From: Paracoccus sp. (in: a-proteobacteria) | Lineage (GTDB): Bacteria; Pseudomonadota; Alphaproteobacteria; Rhodobacterales; Rhodobacteraceae | NCBI RefSeq assembly: GCF_030538695.1 | Contig: NZ_JAUNTN010000001.1 | Span: forward strand, 1-64,000 | DNA: 64,000 nt | Reading direction: 5' to 3' | In this document: piece after piece, positions 25,077 through 34,254 of the stretch | How the letters are laid out: every line of letters starts with the position of its first letter | Numbering within the stretch: the first letter of the stretch is position 1 | Translations under genes and position numbers: made by a program | The notes under the pieces: generated by a model | The model's database searches: none | Told to the model about the DNA's origin: nothing | What the model saw: only the letters and a program-made list of their open reading frames with translations

Positions 25077-25976
25077 TCAGCCTGTCGGAAAGACGATCCG
25101 CCCCGGAACATCCTTGGGCAGTCGACCGGAAAGCAACCATGCGGCGGCAAGCGGCCAGAGCGTCTGTTCGAAACGGGCGTGGAAGAACGCGAAATGCCCG
25201 ATCTCCGGCACCGCGATATCCGAGGGCGCGATCCGCAGATGGGTTCGATCCGCCCCGGAATAGTAGTCGAGCAATCGTTGCCCCGCAGCTTCGGTGCAGA
25301 ACGGGTCATCTGTCAACCCGATGGCCAGGAGCCGCGCCCGGGTGGCGCCATGACGCGCTGCAAGGTCTGCTGGGTCCAAAGCGGAGCAAACACTTGCCTC
25401 GAACCGCGGCCCCATCCGGCTCCAGTCGCGCACCACGCCGCGCGGCACATCCTCGAGCCATCCAAGCCGCGCCCCGGGAAAATAGCCGAAGAGCCGCGTC
25501 ACGGCTGGCATGAAGAGATGCCATTTCAGATACATCGCGCGCCGCTGGCGGGGATCGTAATCGCGCCAGTAGGCGAATTGCGCGCCAACCGTCACGATCC
25601 GGTCAAGCCGATCCGAGGTACGCGCCAACCCCAGAGCGAAGCCGCCAATTGAATGGCCCACGGCGCAGAGCGCACGATCCGGCCAGCGCCTGCCAGCATA
25701 GGCAAGCACCGCCTCAGCATCGAGGACGCCCCAATCGACCCATCCCGCCTGCAAATCCTTCACCGGCGTGGAGCGGGACTCACCAATCCCGCGATAGTCG
25801 AAGGTCAGGACCGTCGCCCCCTGCCCGGACAACCAGGATGCGAACCGTGCGTAATAGCGCGCCTGAACCGCCGTCGCGGCATGAAGCACGACGACAGGGC
25901 CGGTGTCTGCGTGCCAGATCCCACCCCTGATTGGATACCCGTCTTCAGCCGCCACCTCGAAGCGTTCGGCGGGCAT
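25077..25976 (-). CDS. Alpha/beta hydrolase
   Basis: A serine hydrolase-fold protein (299 aa from this start). The oxyanion/strand segment is VVVLHAATAVQARYYARFA, the strand-4 region TFDYRGIGESR, and the nucleophile elbow is VGHSIGGFALGLA. The late catalytic Asp and His are probably in LTDDPFC and PEIGHFAFFH. It resembles COG4757-type predicted hydrolases. Longer starts (ATG 26042, GTG 26105) exist but the homologous part begins near MPAERFEV. Substrate unknown. Confidence 0.83.
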   Translation of the reverse strand: MPAERFEVAAEDGYPIRGGIWHADTGPVVVLHAATAVQARYYARFASWLSGQGATVLTFDYRGIGESRSTPVKDLQAGWVDWGVLDAEAVLAYAGRRWPDRALCAVGHSIGGFALGLARTSDRLDRIVTVGAQFAYWRDYDPRQRRAMYLKWHLFMPAVTRLFGYFPGARLGWLEDVPRGVVRDWSRMGPRFEASVCSALDPADLAARHGATRARLLAIGLTDDPFCTEAAGQRLLDYYSGADRTHLRIAPSDIAVPEIGHFAFFHARFEQTLWPLAAAWLLSGRLPKDVPGRIVFPTG

Positions 25977-26195
25977 CGTCGAGGCGGGCCTTTCAGGGTT
26001 CGGCCGCGATGGCGGAGCTTCAGGTCTCCAGCGATAAAGCATTGGTGTCCACATTCGTCTCAGGTCCGACAATACGAGAACAGCTTCCTTTGAAAGGGAA
26101 ATCACGCCAAATGAGCTTTGCTACGGCTCACCTGAAGCCAATTCAGTTGCGAGACCGGTCGGATTGGCGCTCTCTTCTCGCAGGAGGGCACCGAA

Positions 26196-26714
26196 ATGAC
26201 CCAGGATCGCATGCCACGCAGCCCCGTCGTCACGCTCGACGATCTGGACCTGTCGCCACAGAGCTATGGCACCCGCTTTCATGCCGCCATGGCCTCCATC
26301 GCCGCCCCACTCGGTGCGACGCATCTGGGGGCGCGGCTGGTGGAGGTTCCGCCCGGCAAAGCGGCCTGGCCCTTCCATGCTCATCACGCCAATGACGAGA
26401 TGTTTGTCATTCTCTCGGGCTCCGGCGAGCTGCGGTTCGGCCCCGACCGTTACCCGGTCGCAGCCGGCATGGTGGCGGTCTGCCCCGCGGGCGGCGCCGA
26501 AACGGCCCATCAGTTGATCGCAACCGGCACTGAACCCCTGCGATATATCGCGGTCAGCACCATGCGCGAGCCTGATGTGATGACCTATCCCGACAGCGGC
26601 AAGCTGACAGTCTTCGCGGGCGCCGCGCCCGGAGGTGACAAGGCAAAGCGTCGGGTTGCCAGCTCCTTCAGGACGGCGGATGCGGTCGATTACTGGGAAG
26701 GCGAAGAGCCATGA
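26196..26714 (+). CDS. Cupin-domain protein
   Basis: A 172-aa cupin. The core is WPFHAHHANDEMFVILSGSG (three His plus Glu metal set), followed by PAGGAETAHQLI with the fourth His. The C-terminal 50 residues form an extension ending YWEGEE, common in cupins that act on sugar or aromatic compounds. AGGAGG lies about ten bases upstream. It overlaps the DsbA-like isomerase gene by an ATGA and begins a three-gene operon. Confidence 0.87.
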   Translation: MTQDRMPRSPVVTLDDLDLSPQSYGTRFHAAMASIAAPLGATHLGARLVEVPPGKAAWPFHAHHANDEMFVILSGSGELRFGPDRYPVAAGMVAVCPAGGAETAHQLIATGTEPLRYIAVSTMREPDVMTYPDSGKLTVFAGAAPGGDKAKRRVASSFRTADAVDYWEGEEP

Positions 26715-27310
26715 GCCCCGTCGAGTTCTGGTTCGACTTCTCGTCCGGCTATGCCTTCTTCGCTGCGCAGCGGATTGAGGCCATCGCGGTAGACCTGGGT
26801 CGGACCGTGCTCTGGCGACCCTACATGCTGGGCACCGCTTACAAGGTGACAGGGGCACGCGGACTGTCGTCGACGCCGCTGAAACGCGACTATGCGCGGC
26901 GCGACTGGGCGCGGATCGCTCGGCACCAGGGCCTGACCTTCCAACTGCCCGCCGGCCATCCCCATGTCGCCCTGGCGGCGACGCGCGCCTTCTACTGGAT
27001 TGAAACACAGCACCCTGAACTTGCTGCTGCCTTCGCGAAGAGGGTCTTCACCTTGTATTTCAACGACAGTCTCGACACCGCCTCACCCGAAGCCGTCTCG
27101 CGGCTCGCCCCGGAGTTCGGTCTTAAGCCCGGAGCCCTTCTGGCCGGCATCGCCGACCCTGCCCTGAAAGAAAAGGTCCGGAGGATCGGCGAAGATGCGG
27201 TGGCACGGGGTGTCTTCGGATCTCCCTTCTTCATCGTCGATGAAGAGCCTTTCTGGGGCTGGGACCGCATGGAGATGATGGCAGAGTGGGTCAGGACCGG
27301 CGGATGGTGA
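26711..27310 (+). CDS. 2-hydroxychromene-2-carboxylate isomerase-like (DsbA/GST kappa fold)
   Basis: A 199-aa thioredoxin-fold enzyme. It has the N-terminal FWFDFSSGYAFFAA, with Ser in place of the redox Cys, as in HCCA isomerases that use glutathione for naphthalene-type catabolism. The C-terminal GVFGSPFFIVDEEPFWGWDR is the family signature. No other ring-degradation genes are present, so the true substrate may be different. It sits between a cupin and a GNAT gene with overlapping stops and starts. Confidence 0.9.
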   Translation: MSPVEFWFDFSSGYAFFAAQRIEAIAVDLGRTVLWRPYMLGTAYKVTGARGLSSTPLKRDYARRDWARIARHQGLTFQLPAGHPHVALAATRAFYWIETQHPELAAAFAKRVFTLYFNDSLDTASPEAVSRLAPEFGLKPGALLAGIADPALKEKVRRIGEDAVARGVFGSPFFIVDEEPFWGWDRMEMMAEWVRTGGW

Positions 27311-27777
27311 ACGTACCGACGATCCGCCGCCTGTCCGCTGCGGACGCTCCGCGCCTTGCCGATCTGATGACGGCCTATCGCAGAGCCATGAGCGGACCGG
27401 GAGAGGCAATGACGCCGGAACAGGCCACACCCCTGATCGAGCGGGCCATCAGCGAGCCGGATCTGCTGCTTCTCGGGGCAGATCATGGCGGCGCGCTTGC
27501 CGGCTTTGCGCTGGCCTTCGACTTACCCGAGATCATCTCAGGAAGCCGTGCCGGTCAGCTCGACGACCTCTTCGTCATGCCAGAGGCTCGGGGAAGCGGC
27601 CTTGCCCGCGCTCTGATTGGCCAGTTAACCGAGATCGGTACCGCACGCGGCTGGACCCATCTGCGCTGGCTGGTGCCGCAGGACAATCTGACGGCGAAAC
27701 GGTTGTATCTGTCGATCGCCGATCCCGCGCCCTGGGACAGTTTTCGGATCGAGCTGAGCCAACGCCGCTCAATCTAG
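27304..27777 (+). CDS. GNAT-family N-acetyltransferase
   Basis: A 157-aa acetyltransferase. The acetyl-CoA pyrophosphate loop is PEARGSGLARALI, after the beta-4 strand GQLDDLFVMP, and the NLTAKRLY segment is the usual helix-4 motif. It would acetylate an amine or small-molecule substrate. It overlaps the isomerase stop by seven bases (ATGGTGA). The 3' end overlaps the convergent GNAT gene by nine bases. Confidence 0.88.
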   Translation: MVNVPTIRRLSAADAPRLADLMTAYRRAMSGPGEAMTPEQATPLIERAISEPDLLLLGADHGGALAGFALAFDLPEIISGSRAGQLDDLFVMPEARGSGLARALIGQLTEIGTARGWTHLRWLVPQDNLTAKRLYLSIADPAPWDSFRIELSQRRSI

Positions 27778-28236
27778 GTCGATCCGGTAGCGTTTCACCG
27801 GATCGAGCGTGGCAATCCGGTCATAGAGCCGCTGCGCAATGAGGTTCTCATCGCCGGTTTCCCATTCGATGCGGCGCCAGCCCTGCGCGCGCCCCTCCCG
27901 AACCAGTCGCTCGACAAGCCGTTCCGCCAGCCCGCGACGCCGCGCGAAAGGTGCGATCCAGAGATCTTCCAGGATCGCGATCTGGGCCGTGCTGAAGCTG
28001 TGCTGACGAAGGACCACATGCGCCAGCCCGGCGGCCCGCCCCTGTCGGAGAACCAGCCAGCCGAGAAGCGGCGCGGCTTGATCCATGAGGCGTTGCCAGA
28101 TGACGGGCACGTCCGCTCGGGCACGATCCGGCGCCGCGAAATGGTCCAGGTTCTCTTGCCAGAGGTCTTCCCATGCCACTCGGTCGTTCTCCTCAAGTCG
28201 CCGGATTTCGACCGCAGCCGCTTCAATACGATTCAT
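27769..28236 (-). CDS. GNAT-family N-acetyltransferase
   Basis: 155 residues with the CoA-binding APFARRRGLAERLVERL loop following the beta-4 strand AILEDLWI, and ENLIAQRLYDRI as the helix-4 motif. It is unlike the convergent GNAT at 27304 outside these motifs, so a recent duplication is unlikely. Its ATG directly abuts the LysR stop codon upstream, suggesting co-transcription. Confidence 0.87.
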   Translation of the reverse strand: MNRIEAAAVEIRRLEENDRVAWEDLWQENLDHFAAPDRARADVPVIWQRLMDQAAPLLGWLVLRQGRAAGLAHVVLRQHSFSTAQIAILEDLWIAPFARRRGLAERLVERLVREGRAQGWRRIEWETGDENLIAQRLYDRIATLDPVKRYRIDLD

Positions 28237-29178
28237 TCAATCTGCTCCCGGCTCCAGTTGCCTTTGCGCGAGGGTCCTTTCCCCGGCCGAGGCCTCGATC
28301 ATCCAGCGGCTCAGGTTGCGCACGCGACGGTCCCTGGCCAGCGCCTCGGGATAGACGAGGAAGTAGCCTCCGCCCGTATGAGCCCAATGTGAAAAGAGCT
28401 GTTTCAACCGCCCGGCTCCGACGTCGAAGGCGGCGATCTCCACGCCTGCCAGCGCCACTCCTGCCCCGTCCATGGCCGCGCGCAGTGCGAGTCCGGCGGA
28501 ATCGACCATCATCACCGCAGCAGGCCGGATCGGCCCGCCCGGCAACGTCGCGTTCCATCGCGCGTAGTTCTCTTTCCGATACTGCGAGAGAAACAAGGTC
28601 ATGCCCGATATCTGCGCCCGCATTTCGTCGGGGTCATCCTTGCTCAGGGGCGGCGCACCGAACAGGCTCACGGTTTCTTCGAACAGCAGGTCCGCCTGCA
28701 ACCCATCCCATTGGCCCTGCCCATGCCGCACCGCCGCATCGGCCACTCCCGCAGACAGATCCACAGCCTCCTGCGTCGTGGATATCAGCAGATCGAAACC
28801 GTTGCGCTCGAACGGGTAGCGCGTCAGCCGGGGCGAGAACCAATGGGCCGCGAACGTCGGCAGCATCGACAGCCGCAAGGGGCCCGCGTTGCGATCCTGT
28901 CTGAGGCCGCCGACCGCTTCGATGATCCGGGAAAACCCCTCGCTCAGATCGGGCGCGAGTCTTGCTCCGGCCTCTGTCAGTTCGAGCGCCGGGCCGACCC
29001 GTCGCATCAATGTCAGGCCGAGCGCATCCTCAAGCCCGCGCAACTGGTGGCTGACGGCCGATGGCGTGACGCCAAGTTCCAGCGCCGCCTCCTTGATAGA
29101 GAGATGGCGCGCCGCGGCCTCGAAGGCTCGCAGGGCGTTCAGGGGCACATTCAGCCGAAAGGGTACTTGTTTATCCAT
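28237..29178 (-). CDS. LysR-family regulator (GcvA-like)
   Basis: A 313-aa LysR regulator. The N-terminal winged helix LNALRAFEAAARHLSIKEAA and LGVTPSAVSHQLRGLEDALG is typical of the GcvA/AmpR branch, followed by a periplasmic-binding-like effector domain (LRLSMLPTFAAHWF). It is divergent from the class IV aminotransferase gene (141-bp gap), its most likely target, and is followed without a gap by a GNAT gene. Confidence 0.92.
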   Translation of the reverse strand: MDKQVPFRLNVPLNALRAFEAAARHLSIKEAALELGVTPSAVSHQLRGLEDALGLTLMRRVGPALELTEAGARLAPDLSEGFSRIIEAVGGLRQDRNAGPLRLSMLPTFAAHWFSPRLTRYPFERNGFDLLISTTQEAVDLSAGVADAAVRHGQGQWDGLQADLLFEETVSLFGAPPLSKDDPDEMRAQISGMTLFLSQYRKENYARWNATLPGGPIRPAAVMMVDSAGLALRAAMDGAGVALAGVEIAAFDVGAGRLKQLFSHWAHTGGGYFLVYPEALARDRRVRNLSRWMIEASAGERTLAQRQLEPGAD

Positions 29179-29319
29179 AGATCCTCACAAACCGACTATC
29201 GCCGATAACCGGCACCACGCGAACGACGCTTTCTCATCAGCGCCTGAAAACTGCTCACTCGCCTGCCCGGCTCCTGAGCCTGAAGATCGTCCCACCATCC
29301 GCGAACTGGGAGATCCCGA

Positions 29320-30222
29320 ATGCTGACCGAAGCCGTGAAGGTCCCGCTCGTCGATACGACGAGCCCCGTCTGGTTCGACGGGACGCTTCTGCCGTCCGGT
29401 GAGGCGACGCTGCATGTTCTGACGCACTCTCTGCACAACGGCGGTGCGGTCTTCGAAGGGATCCGCGCCTATGACGGTCGCCTGTTTCTGGGTAAGGAGC
29501 ATTTCCGGCGCCTGCAGCGCTCGGCCGAACTTCTCGGCTACACGCTCCCATGGCTGGTCGATGATCTTCAGGCCGCCGCCGAGGCCGTGCTTTGGGCTGG
29601 CGGACTGAAGGACGCCTATGTTCGACCGATCGCCTGGCGCGGCAGCGAAAGCGTCACCGTATCGGCGCATGGTTGCCGGATCCATACCGCAATCGCGGCC
29701 TGGGACTGGCCAGTGGAGACCGCCCTTGGGGACGGGACCGGCGGATTGCGCCTGGTTCTGTCGGATTGGCGGCGCCCCGCGCCCGATACGGCGCCGACCG
29801 CCTCGAAATGCTCGGGGCTCTACATGACCGGAACCTTGTCGCGGGCCGCAGCCGCCCGTAGCGGACATGACGATGCGCTCATGCTGGATATGGCAGGCCA
29901 TGTCGCCGAAACGACGGTCACGAACATCGTCCTCGTCCGGAACGGCAGGCTTCTGTCTCCCCTTCCCACATGCTTTCTTGACAGCCTGACCAAGCGCCAT
30001 GTCTTCGACCTTGCGCGTGGCCTTGGCCTGTCGGTTCATGAAGGAACCGTCAGCCTCGACGATCTGGATGCAGCGGACGAGGTCTTCGTCACGGGCACGT
30101 CGGTCGAGCTTCGCCCCGTGGTCTCGCTGGACCGCCCCGGCAAGCACAGCACCTGGCCTGTCGGGCGCATCACCACGGCCCTGCGCGAGGCGTTCCGCGC
30201 CTCGACCCGGGCTCACGCGTAG
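29320..30222 (+). CDS. Class IV aminotransferase (branched-chain type)
   Basis: A 300-aa fold-type IV PLP enzyme. Family features: FDGTLLPSGEATLHVLTHSL then GGAVFEGIRAYDG, the PLP lysine in TASKCSGLYMTG (about 167), and MAGHVAETTVTNIVLV for the phosphate cup. It could transaminate branched-chain or other amino acids. Its usual partners are absent, and a divergent LysR gene suggests specialised regulation. It converges with the TauE-like gene, overlapping by ten bases. Confidence 0.88.
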   Translation: MLTEAVKVPLVDTTSPVWFDGTLLPSGEATLHVLTHSLHNGGAVFEGIRAYDGRLFLGKEHFRRLQRSAELLGYTLPWLVDDLQAAAEAVLWAGGLKDAYVRPIAWRGSESVTVSAHGCRIHTAIAAWDWPVETALGDGTGGLRLVLSDWRRPAPDTAPTASKCSGLYMTGTLSRAAAARSGHDDALMLDMAGHVAETTVTNIVLVRNGRLLSPLPTCFLDSLTKRHVFDLARGLGLSVHEGTVSLDDLDAADEVFVTGTSVELRPVVSLDRPGKHSTWPVGRITTALREAFRASTRAHA

Positions 30223-30953
30223 TGCCAGACCAGCAACAGGCCGAGGCAGACGATCGCGGCGCGCAGGAATTGCGGCTTCACCCGGCGCGCCAGCCGGCCA
30301 CCGATGACACCCCCTGCCGTCGCCCCCAGAAAGACCAGGGCAGCCGGCCCCCAGGCGACCGCGCCGCCAAAGGCGAAGATCAGGACGGCGATACTGGTCG
30401 CGAGCGTTGCCAGAGCATTCTTGACCACGTTCAGCCGCTTCAGATCGTCGTCCCCCGTCACGGTCAGCAGCGCCAGCAGCAGCACCCCCAGCCCTGCCCC
30501 AAAGTAGCCACCATAAAGGGCGACGATCCCCTCGGCGCACGCGGCGCTGGCTGGCCCGATCGACAGCCCGCGGCGGGCAAGCCAGCGGTTGAGGATGGGC
30601 CCTGCCGCAAACAGCAGCGTCGCGAAGAGCAGCAGCCAGGGGACCAACTGCCGGAACAGCGCATCTCCCGACAGCAGCAACAGCCCGGCCCCCGCCGCCG
30701 ACGCCAGCGCAAACACCGCGACGCGCCCGGGCCGCGCCATCAGTTCCTGCCGCAGCACTGCGCCTTCGCCAATCAGGCTGGCTGCATGGCCGGGCCAAAT
30801 CGCCACTGCACTGGTCGCGCCCGCCGTCACCGGCGGCAGCCCCACGGCCAGCAGCGCCGGGAAGGTAAAAAACGTGCCTCCGCCCGCGATCGCATTGCAC
30901 AGCCCACCAAGCAGCCCCGCGCCGGCGAGCAGCGCCATTGTCGTTATATCCAT
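30213..30953 (-). CDS. TSUP-family permease (TauE/SafE-like)
   Basis: A 246-aa membrane protein with eight or so hydrophobic segments. The TauE/SafE repeats appear as GLLGGLCNAIAGGGTFFTFP near the start and GGVIGGRLARRV near the end. Members export sulfite, sulfoacetate or other organic anions. ATG 30953 follows GGAGG; the longer open frame to 31265 is antisense to the AraC gene. It is divergent from that AraC-family regulator, which may control it. Confidence 0.9.
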   Translation of the reverse strand: MDITTMALLAGAGLLGGLCNAIAGGGTFFTFPALLAVGLPPVTAGATSAVAIWPGHAASLIGEGAVLRQELMARPGRVAVFALASAAGAGLLLLSGDALFRQLVPWLLLFATLLFAAGPILNRWLARRGLSIGPASAACAEGIVALYGGYFGAGLGVLLLALLTVTGDDDLKRLNVVKNALATLATSIAVLIFAFGGAVAWGPAALVFLGATAGGVIGGRLARRVKPQFLRAAIVCLGLLLVWHYA

Positions 30954-31044
30954 ACGGTCCTCCGCTCCGCCTCCGCGCGATCCTGACGGAAGCGCTGGAA
31001 AATTGTGTCGGACCGGTGCCAGATGATACCCCGGAGGTGCCAAC

Positions 31045-31809
31045 ATGCAGCGCGATGAGATCGGAGGATTTGCCGAGGATGGAAGTCCGGTGATCGGCAG
31101 GATCACGAGCTTCACACCCGGCACCATGCCCGAGGCGCATGCGCATTGGCGCGGGCAGCTCGCCTGGTGCCCGGACCGGCCGGTGACGGTCGAGACAGGA
31201 CGCAAGCTGCATCTTCTCTCTCCCGGCATGGCGATCTGGCTTCCACCGACGCACCGCCACCGCATCCGGGCCGAGGGCGCGCGGAAATCGGTCAGCCTCT
31301 ACACCCGGCCCGCCGGGGCACCGCTGCCCAAGGACCCCACGCCTTTCCCTCTCGAGGCACTGGAGGCCGAACTTCTCCGCACCCTCGCAGGGTCCAGCCG
31401 CGCCGACCGGCAAGAGCCCGCCTTCGCCCGGCTGACGGCCGTGCTGTGGGACCGGCTTGCGCGCCCCGCCCCTGCGCCCACACTGCCCCTGCCTGCCGAC
31501 CCGCGCCTGCGTCGTATCGCGCTGGCACATCTCGATGGGGTCGACCATTCGCTCGACCACTGGGCCGCGGCACTGGCGCTGTCGCGGCGCAGCCTGCAAC
31601 GGCTCGTCCGTCGCGACACCGGGCAAAACTGGGCCACCTGGATGCGAGACCTTCGATTGGCACGCGCCATTGCCCCTTTGATGGCCGGCAAAAGCGTGCA
31701 GCATGCAGCCCATGCCGCCGGCTACGCCACCGCGAGCGGCTTCGTGGCCGCTTTTCATGCCGCCCATGGGATCACGCCCGGTCAGTTGCAGCGTCGGATG
31801 GAGATCTGA
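31045..31809 (+). CDS. AraC-family regulator
   Basis: A 254-aa regulator: an N-terminal cupin-like sensor (HAHWRGQLAW, GMAIWLPPTHRHRI) and a C-terminal double helix-turn-helix (LDHWAAALALSRRSLQRLVR; then AAHAAGYATASGFVAAFHAA and GITPGQ). The pattern matches regulators next to exporters. Its divergent neighbour is the TauE-like permease, 91 bases away. It converges with a LysE gene. Confidence 0.9.
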   Translation: MQRDEIGGFAEDGSPVIGRITSFTPGTMPEAHAHWRGQLAWCPDRPVTVETGRKLHLLSPGMAIWLPPTHRHRIRAEGARKSVSLYTRPAGAPLPKDPTPFPLEALEAELLRTLAGSSRADRQEPAFARLTAVLWDRLARPAPAPTLPLPADPRLRRIALAHLDGVDHSLDHWAAALALSRRSLQRLVRRDTGQNWATWMRDLRLARAIAPLMAGKSVQHAAHAAGYATASGFVAAFHAAHGITPGQLQRRMEI

Positions 31810-31811
31810 GG

Positions 31812-32444
31812 TCATCCCACGCGCCGGTCCGTCAGCAGTCGCAGGGCGAACCCGATCAAGACACTGCCGGTAACCGCGTCGAGGAGGCGAGGCAGGCGGG
31901 GGCCGTTCAGGGCATTCTGAAACGGCACTGTTGCGGCAGTCAGCGCTGCAAAGAAGATCAGCCCCATCGACGCGTGTATCCCCGCGAGCAGAACGCTGAA
32001 CGGCACCACCGGAACGCCCAAGGGCAGAAACTGCGGCAGGAAGCTGATATAGAAGACACCGACCTTGGGGTTAAGAAGGTTGGTCATCACCCCACGCAGG
32101 AACCAATTCGGTGCGGAAGGCGCCATGACCCTCGGCAGACCCGGCTCTCGCGCACGGAACGCCCCCCGCAACATCCCGATACCCAGCCAGATCAGGTAGG
32201 CCGCGCCGGCAAGCTGAAGGCAACGGTAAGCCAGTTCCGACACGGCCAGCACAGCACCGAGCCCCAAAGCCGCAATCAATCCCCATGCCAGCACCCCGGT
32301 CACCACCCCTGCCCCCGCCAGCATCGCCCGGCGCGGCCCCTCGACCGCCGCCGTCCGCAGAACGAGGGCTGTATCGAGCCCCGGTGTGATCGTCAGCAAA
32401 GCCGCAGCAATGGAAAAGCTCAGCAATGCAGTTGCAACGTCCAT
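31812..32444 (-). CDS. LysE/RhtB-family exporter
   Basis: A 210-aa membrane protein with the family start TITPGLDTALVLRTAAVEG (the usual TPGP appears as TPGL) and the second motif MTNLLNPKVGVFYISFLPQF. About six hydrophobic helices. It is the second of three LysE-type genes in the window. It is separated by two bases from the upstream hydrolase gene, with which it is probably co-transcribed. Confidence 0.92.
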   Translation of the reverse strand: MDVATALLSFSIAAALLTITPGLDTALVLRTAAVEGPRRAMLAGAGVVTGVLAWGLIAALGLGAVLAVSELAYRCLQLAGAAYLIWLGIGMLRGAFRAREPGLPRVMAPSAPNWFLRGVMTNLLNPKVGVFYISFLPQFLPLGVPVVPFSVLLAGIHASMGLIFFAALTAATVPFQNALNGPRLPRLLDAVTGSVLIGFALRLLTDRRVG

Positions 32445-32446
32445 GG

Positions 32447-32992
32447 CTACTCTCCGATCTCGTCCAGGAAATCTGCCAGAAGCTCTTGGCCTTCTGGCCA
32501 GGCGCCGAGGTTCGACGCCTCATTCAAATGGCCCCTTGGGCCAAGACGGCGCGGCCAGGCGCCTTGCCTGGCAGCCCAGGCTATCCCACTCGCCGTCGGA
32601 TCATAGGGATCGTTCTCACTTGCGACGGCCAACACCGGCCGCTCACCAAACCCCGTTGCAGGTAACGCTCCGAATGCCTTTGCCTGCGCCGGGAAAGCCG
32701 ACCCGCTCGGGTCCGGCACGGCAACAAGAAATGCCGCAGCGATCGCCCGGGACGACGCCGCACGCCAATGGGCAAAGAGCAGGCACCCGAGCGAATGGCA
32801 TACCAGCACCGGCGGATAAGGTGCCGCGGCGACCGCCCGGTCCAGGGCGGCGAACCAGTCCGCGAGGTCGGGCTCATCCCAGGAATTTGGCTCTATCCGG
32901 AGGGTGTTCGGATAGAGAGTTTCCCAATGGCTCTGCCAATGCTCAGGGCCGGATCCCCCGATGCCCGGCACCATAACGAAACGACGCCCCAT
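32447..32992 (-). CDS. RBBP9/YdeN-family alpha/beta hydrolase
   Basis: A 181-aa small serine hydrolase. FVMVPGIGGSGPEHWQSHWE is the characteristic start, the nucleophile elbow is LVCHSLGCLLF, and Asp and His are in SENDPYD and GPRGHLNEAS. These proteins act on small esters or serve as peptidases. ATG 32992 has GGAG upstream. It is upstream of and coupled to the LysE gene. Confidence 0.9.
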   Translation of the reverse strand: MGRRFVMVPGIGGSGPEHWQSHWETLYPNTLRIEPNSWDEPDLADWFAALDRAVAAAPYPPVLVCHSLGCLLFAHWRAASSRAIAAAFLVAVPDPSGSAFPAQAKAFGALPATGFGERPVLAVASENDPYDPTASGIAWAARQGAWPRRLGPRGHLNEASNLGAWPEGQELLADFLDEIGE

Positions 32993-33109
32993 GCTTATCT
33001 CCTGATGTTTACCTTTCTGGAGTGTCCCTTGCCGAACGCATAACGGGAATGGCAATTCATCGGCGTTTGCGGCAAACTCCCGATGAATTAACGGAATCCG
33101 TGATGGAAC

Positions 33110-33565
33110 ATGCCGACCAGTGAGCTCGACCGCCTTGACATCGCAATCCTCGAAGCGCTTCAGGAAAACGCCCGCACCCCGCTATCGGAGGTCGGCCGAC
33201 GTGTCGGGCTTTCGCAGCCGGCAACATCGGAGCGCGTGAAGCGCCTTGAGGATCGCGGAATACTCGCAGGCTATACAGCGCGTCTGGACGCCGCCGCGCT
33301 CGGTCTCGGGATGATGGCCATCATTCGACTGAAAACCACGCATGAGCACATCAAGCCAGCCTTGAAGGCCTTTGCCGAGATGCCGCATGTCATCGAGGTC
33401 CACCGCTTGACCGGCGAAGACTGCTTCCTGCTCAAAGTCCTCGTCCCGACGCCCGGCCAACTTGAGACCATCGTCGACACCATCGCCCGGTTCGGCGCGG
33501 TGACGACCTCTCTGGTGCTGCGCTCGGAACCCGTAAAACCGCTTGGAAAGGCGCTACTCGGCTGA
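33110..33565 (+). CDS. Lrp/AsnC-family regulator
   Basis: A 151-aa feast/famine regulator: N-terminal HTH (LDRLDIAILEALQENARTPL, GLSQPATSERVKRLE) and a RAM ligand domain (VIEVHRLTGEDCFLLKV). The next gene, 29 bases downstream, is a LysE/RhtB exporter, a very common regulator-exporter pair responding to an amino acid. Confidence 0.94.
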   Translation: MPTSELDRLDIAILEALQENARTPLSEVGRRVGLSQPATSERVKRLEDRGILAGYTARLDAAALGLGMMAIIRLKTTHEHIKPALKAFAEMPHVIEVHRLTGEDCFLLKVLVPTPGQLETIVDTIARFGAVTTSLVLRSEPVKPLGKALLG

Positions 33566-33594
33566 CAACACCACGCGCGATACTGGAGCAAACC

Positions 33595-34218
33595 ATGCCA
33601 ATCGATATCTGGCTCATCTACGTCGCAACCGTGCTCGCCCTGATGAGTACGCCTGGCCCGAGCCAGATGCTGATGCTGTCAAACAGCGCCATCAATGGCT
33701 TGCCGCGGGCCTGGTTCACCGCTGCGGGAGATTTGACAGCCAACCTGATTCAGATGCTCGCCGCCGGCCTGGGGCTAGCGACCGTCATCGCTACCTCCGC
33801 CGATGCCCTGAGCGTCGTAAAATGGGCCGGCGCCCTCTATCTCCTGTGGATCGGCCTGCGTACAATTCGGCGATCCATGAAGCCCATATCGCACTCCGCT
33901 TCTCGACGGGCGTCCCTGCAGACCCTTTGGCTGCAAGGCTTCGTGACTTCGGCGGCCAACCCCAAGGCCGTGGTCTTCTTCGCAGCGCTGTTTCCCCAGT
34001 TCATTGATCCGGAGCTGCCGTTCTGGCCGCAGTTTCTGGTTCTGTCGGCCACCTATATCGCAATCGACGGAGCGTTCCTGACCGGATACGGGGCTGGCGC
34101 GCATTGGCTCTCCCAACGACTGAAGGGTTCGGCCCGTCGTTGGCTGGACCGGATCGGAGGCAGCTGCATGATCCTGGCAGCGGTTCTCCTGGGGATGAAA
34201 AACGCCGCCAGCCGGTAA
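33595..34218 (+). CDS. LysE/RhtB-family exporter
   Basis: A 207-aa membrane protein with STPGPSQMLMLSNSAINGLP near residues 18-37 and TSAANPKAVVFFAALFPQF. Together with the Lrp-type gene just upstream it forms an amino-acid-responsive export unit. This is the third LysE-type gene of the cargo region; its sequence differs clearly from the other two. Confidence 0.93.
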   Translation: MPIDIWLIYVATVLALMSTPGPSQMLMLSNSAINGLPRAWFTAAGDLTANLIQMLAAGLGLATVIATSADALSVVKWAGALYLLWIGLRTIRRSMKPISHSASRRASLQTLWLQGFVTSAANPKAVVFFAALFPQFIDPELPFWPQFLVLSATYIAIDGAFLTGYGAGAHWLSQRLKGSARRWLDRIGGSCMILAAVLLGMKNAASR

Positions 34219-34254
34219 GGTCGCTACTCCTCTCGGACGGAAATTCAACGCCAG

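Noticed and set aside
29185..31815. Very long minus-strand open frame (876 codons)
   Set aside because: It is antisense to the aminotransferase and AraC genes and in another frame of the TauE-like gene; composition is Arg/Gly-rich and no domain is visible. A product of high GC.
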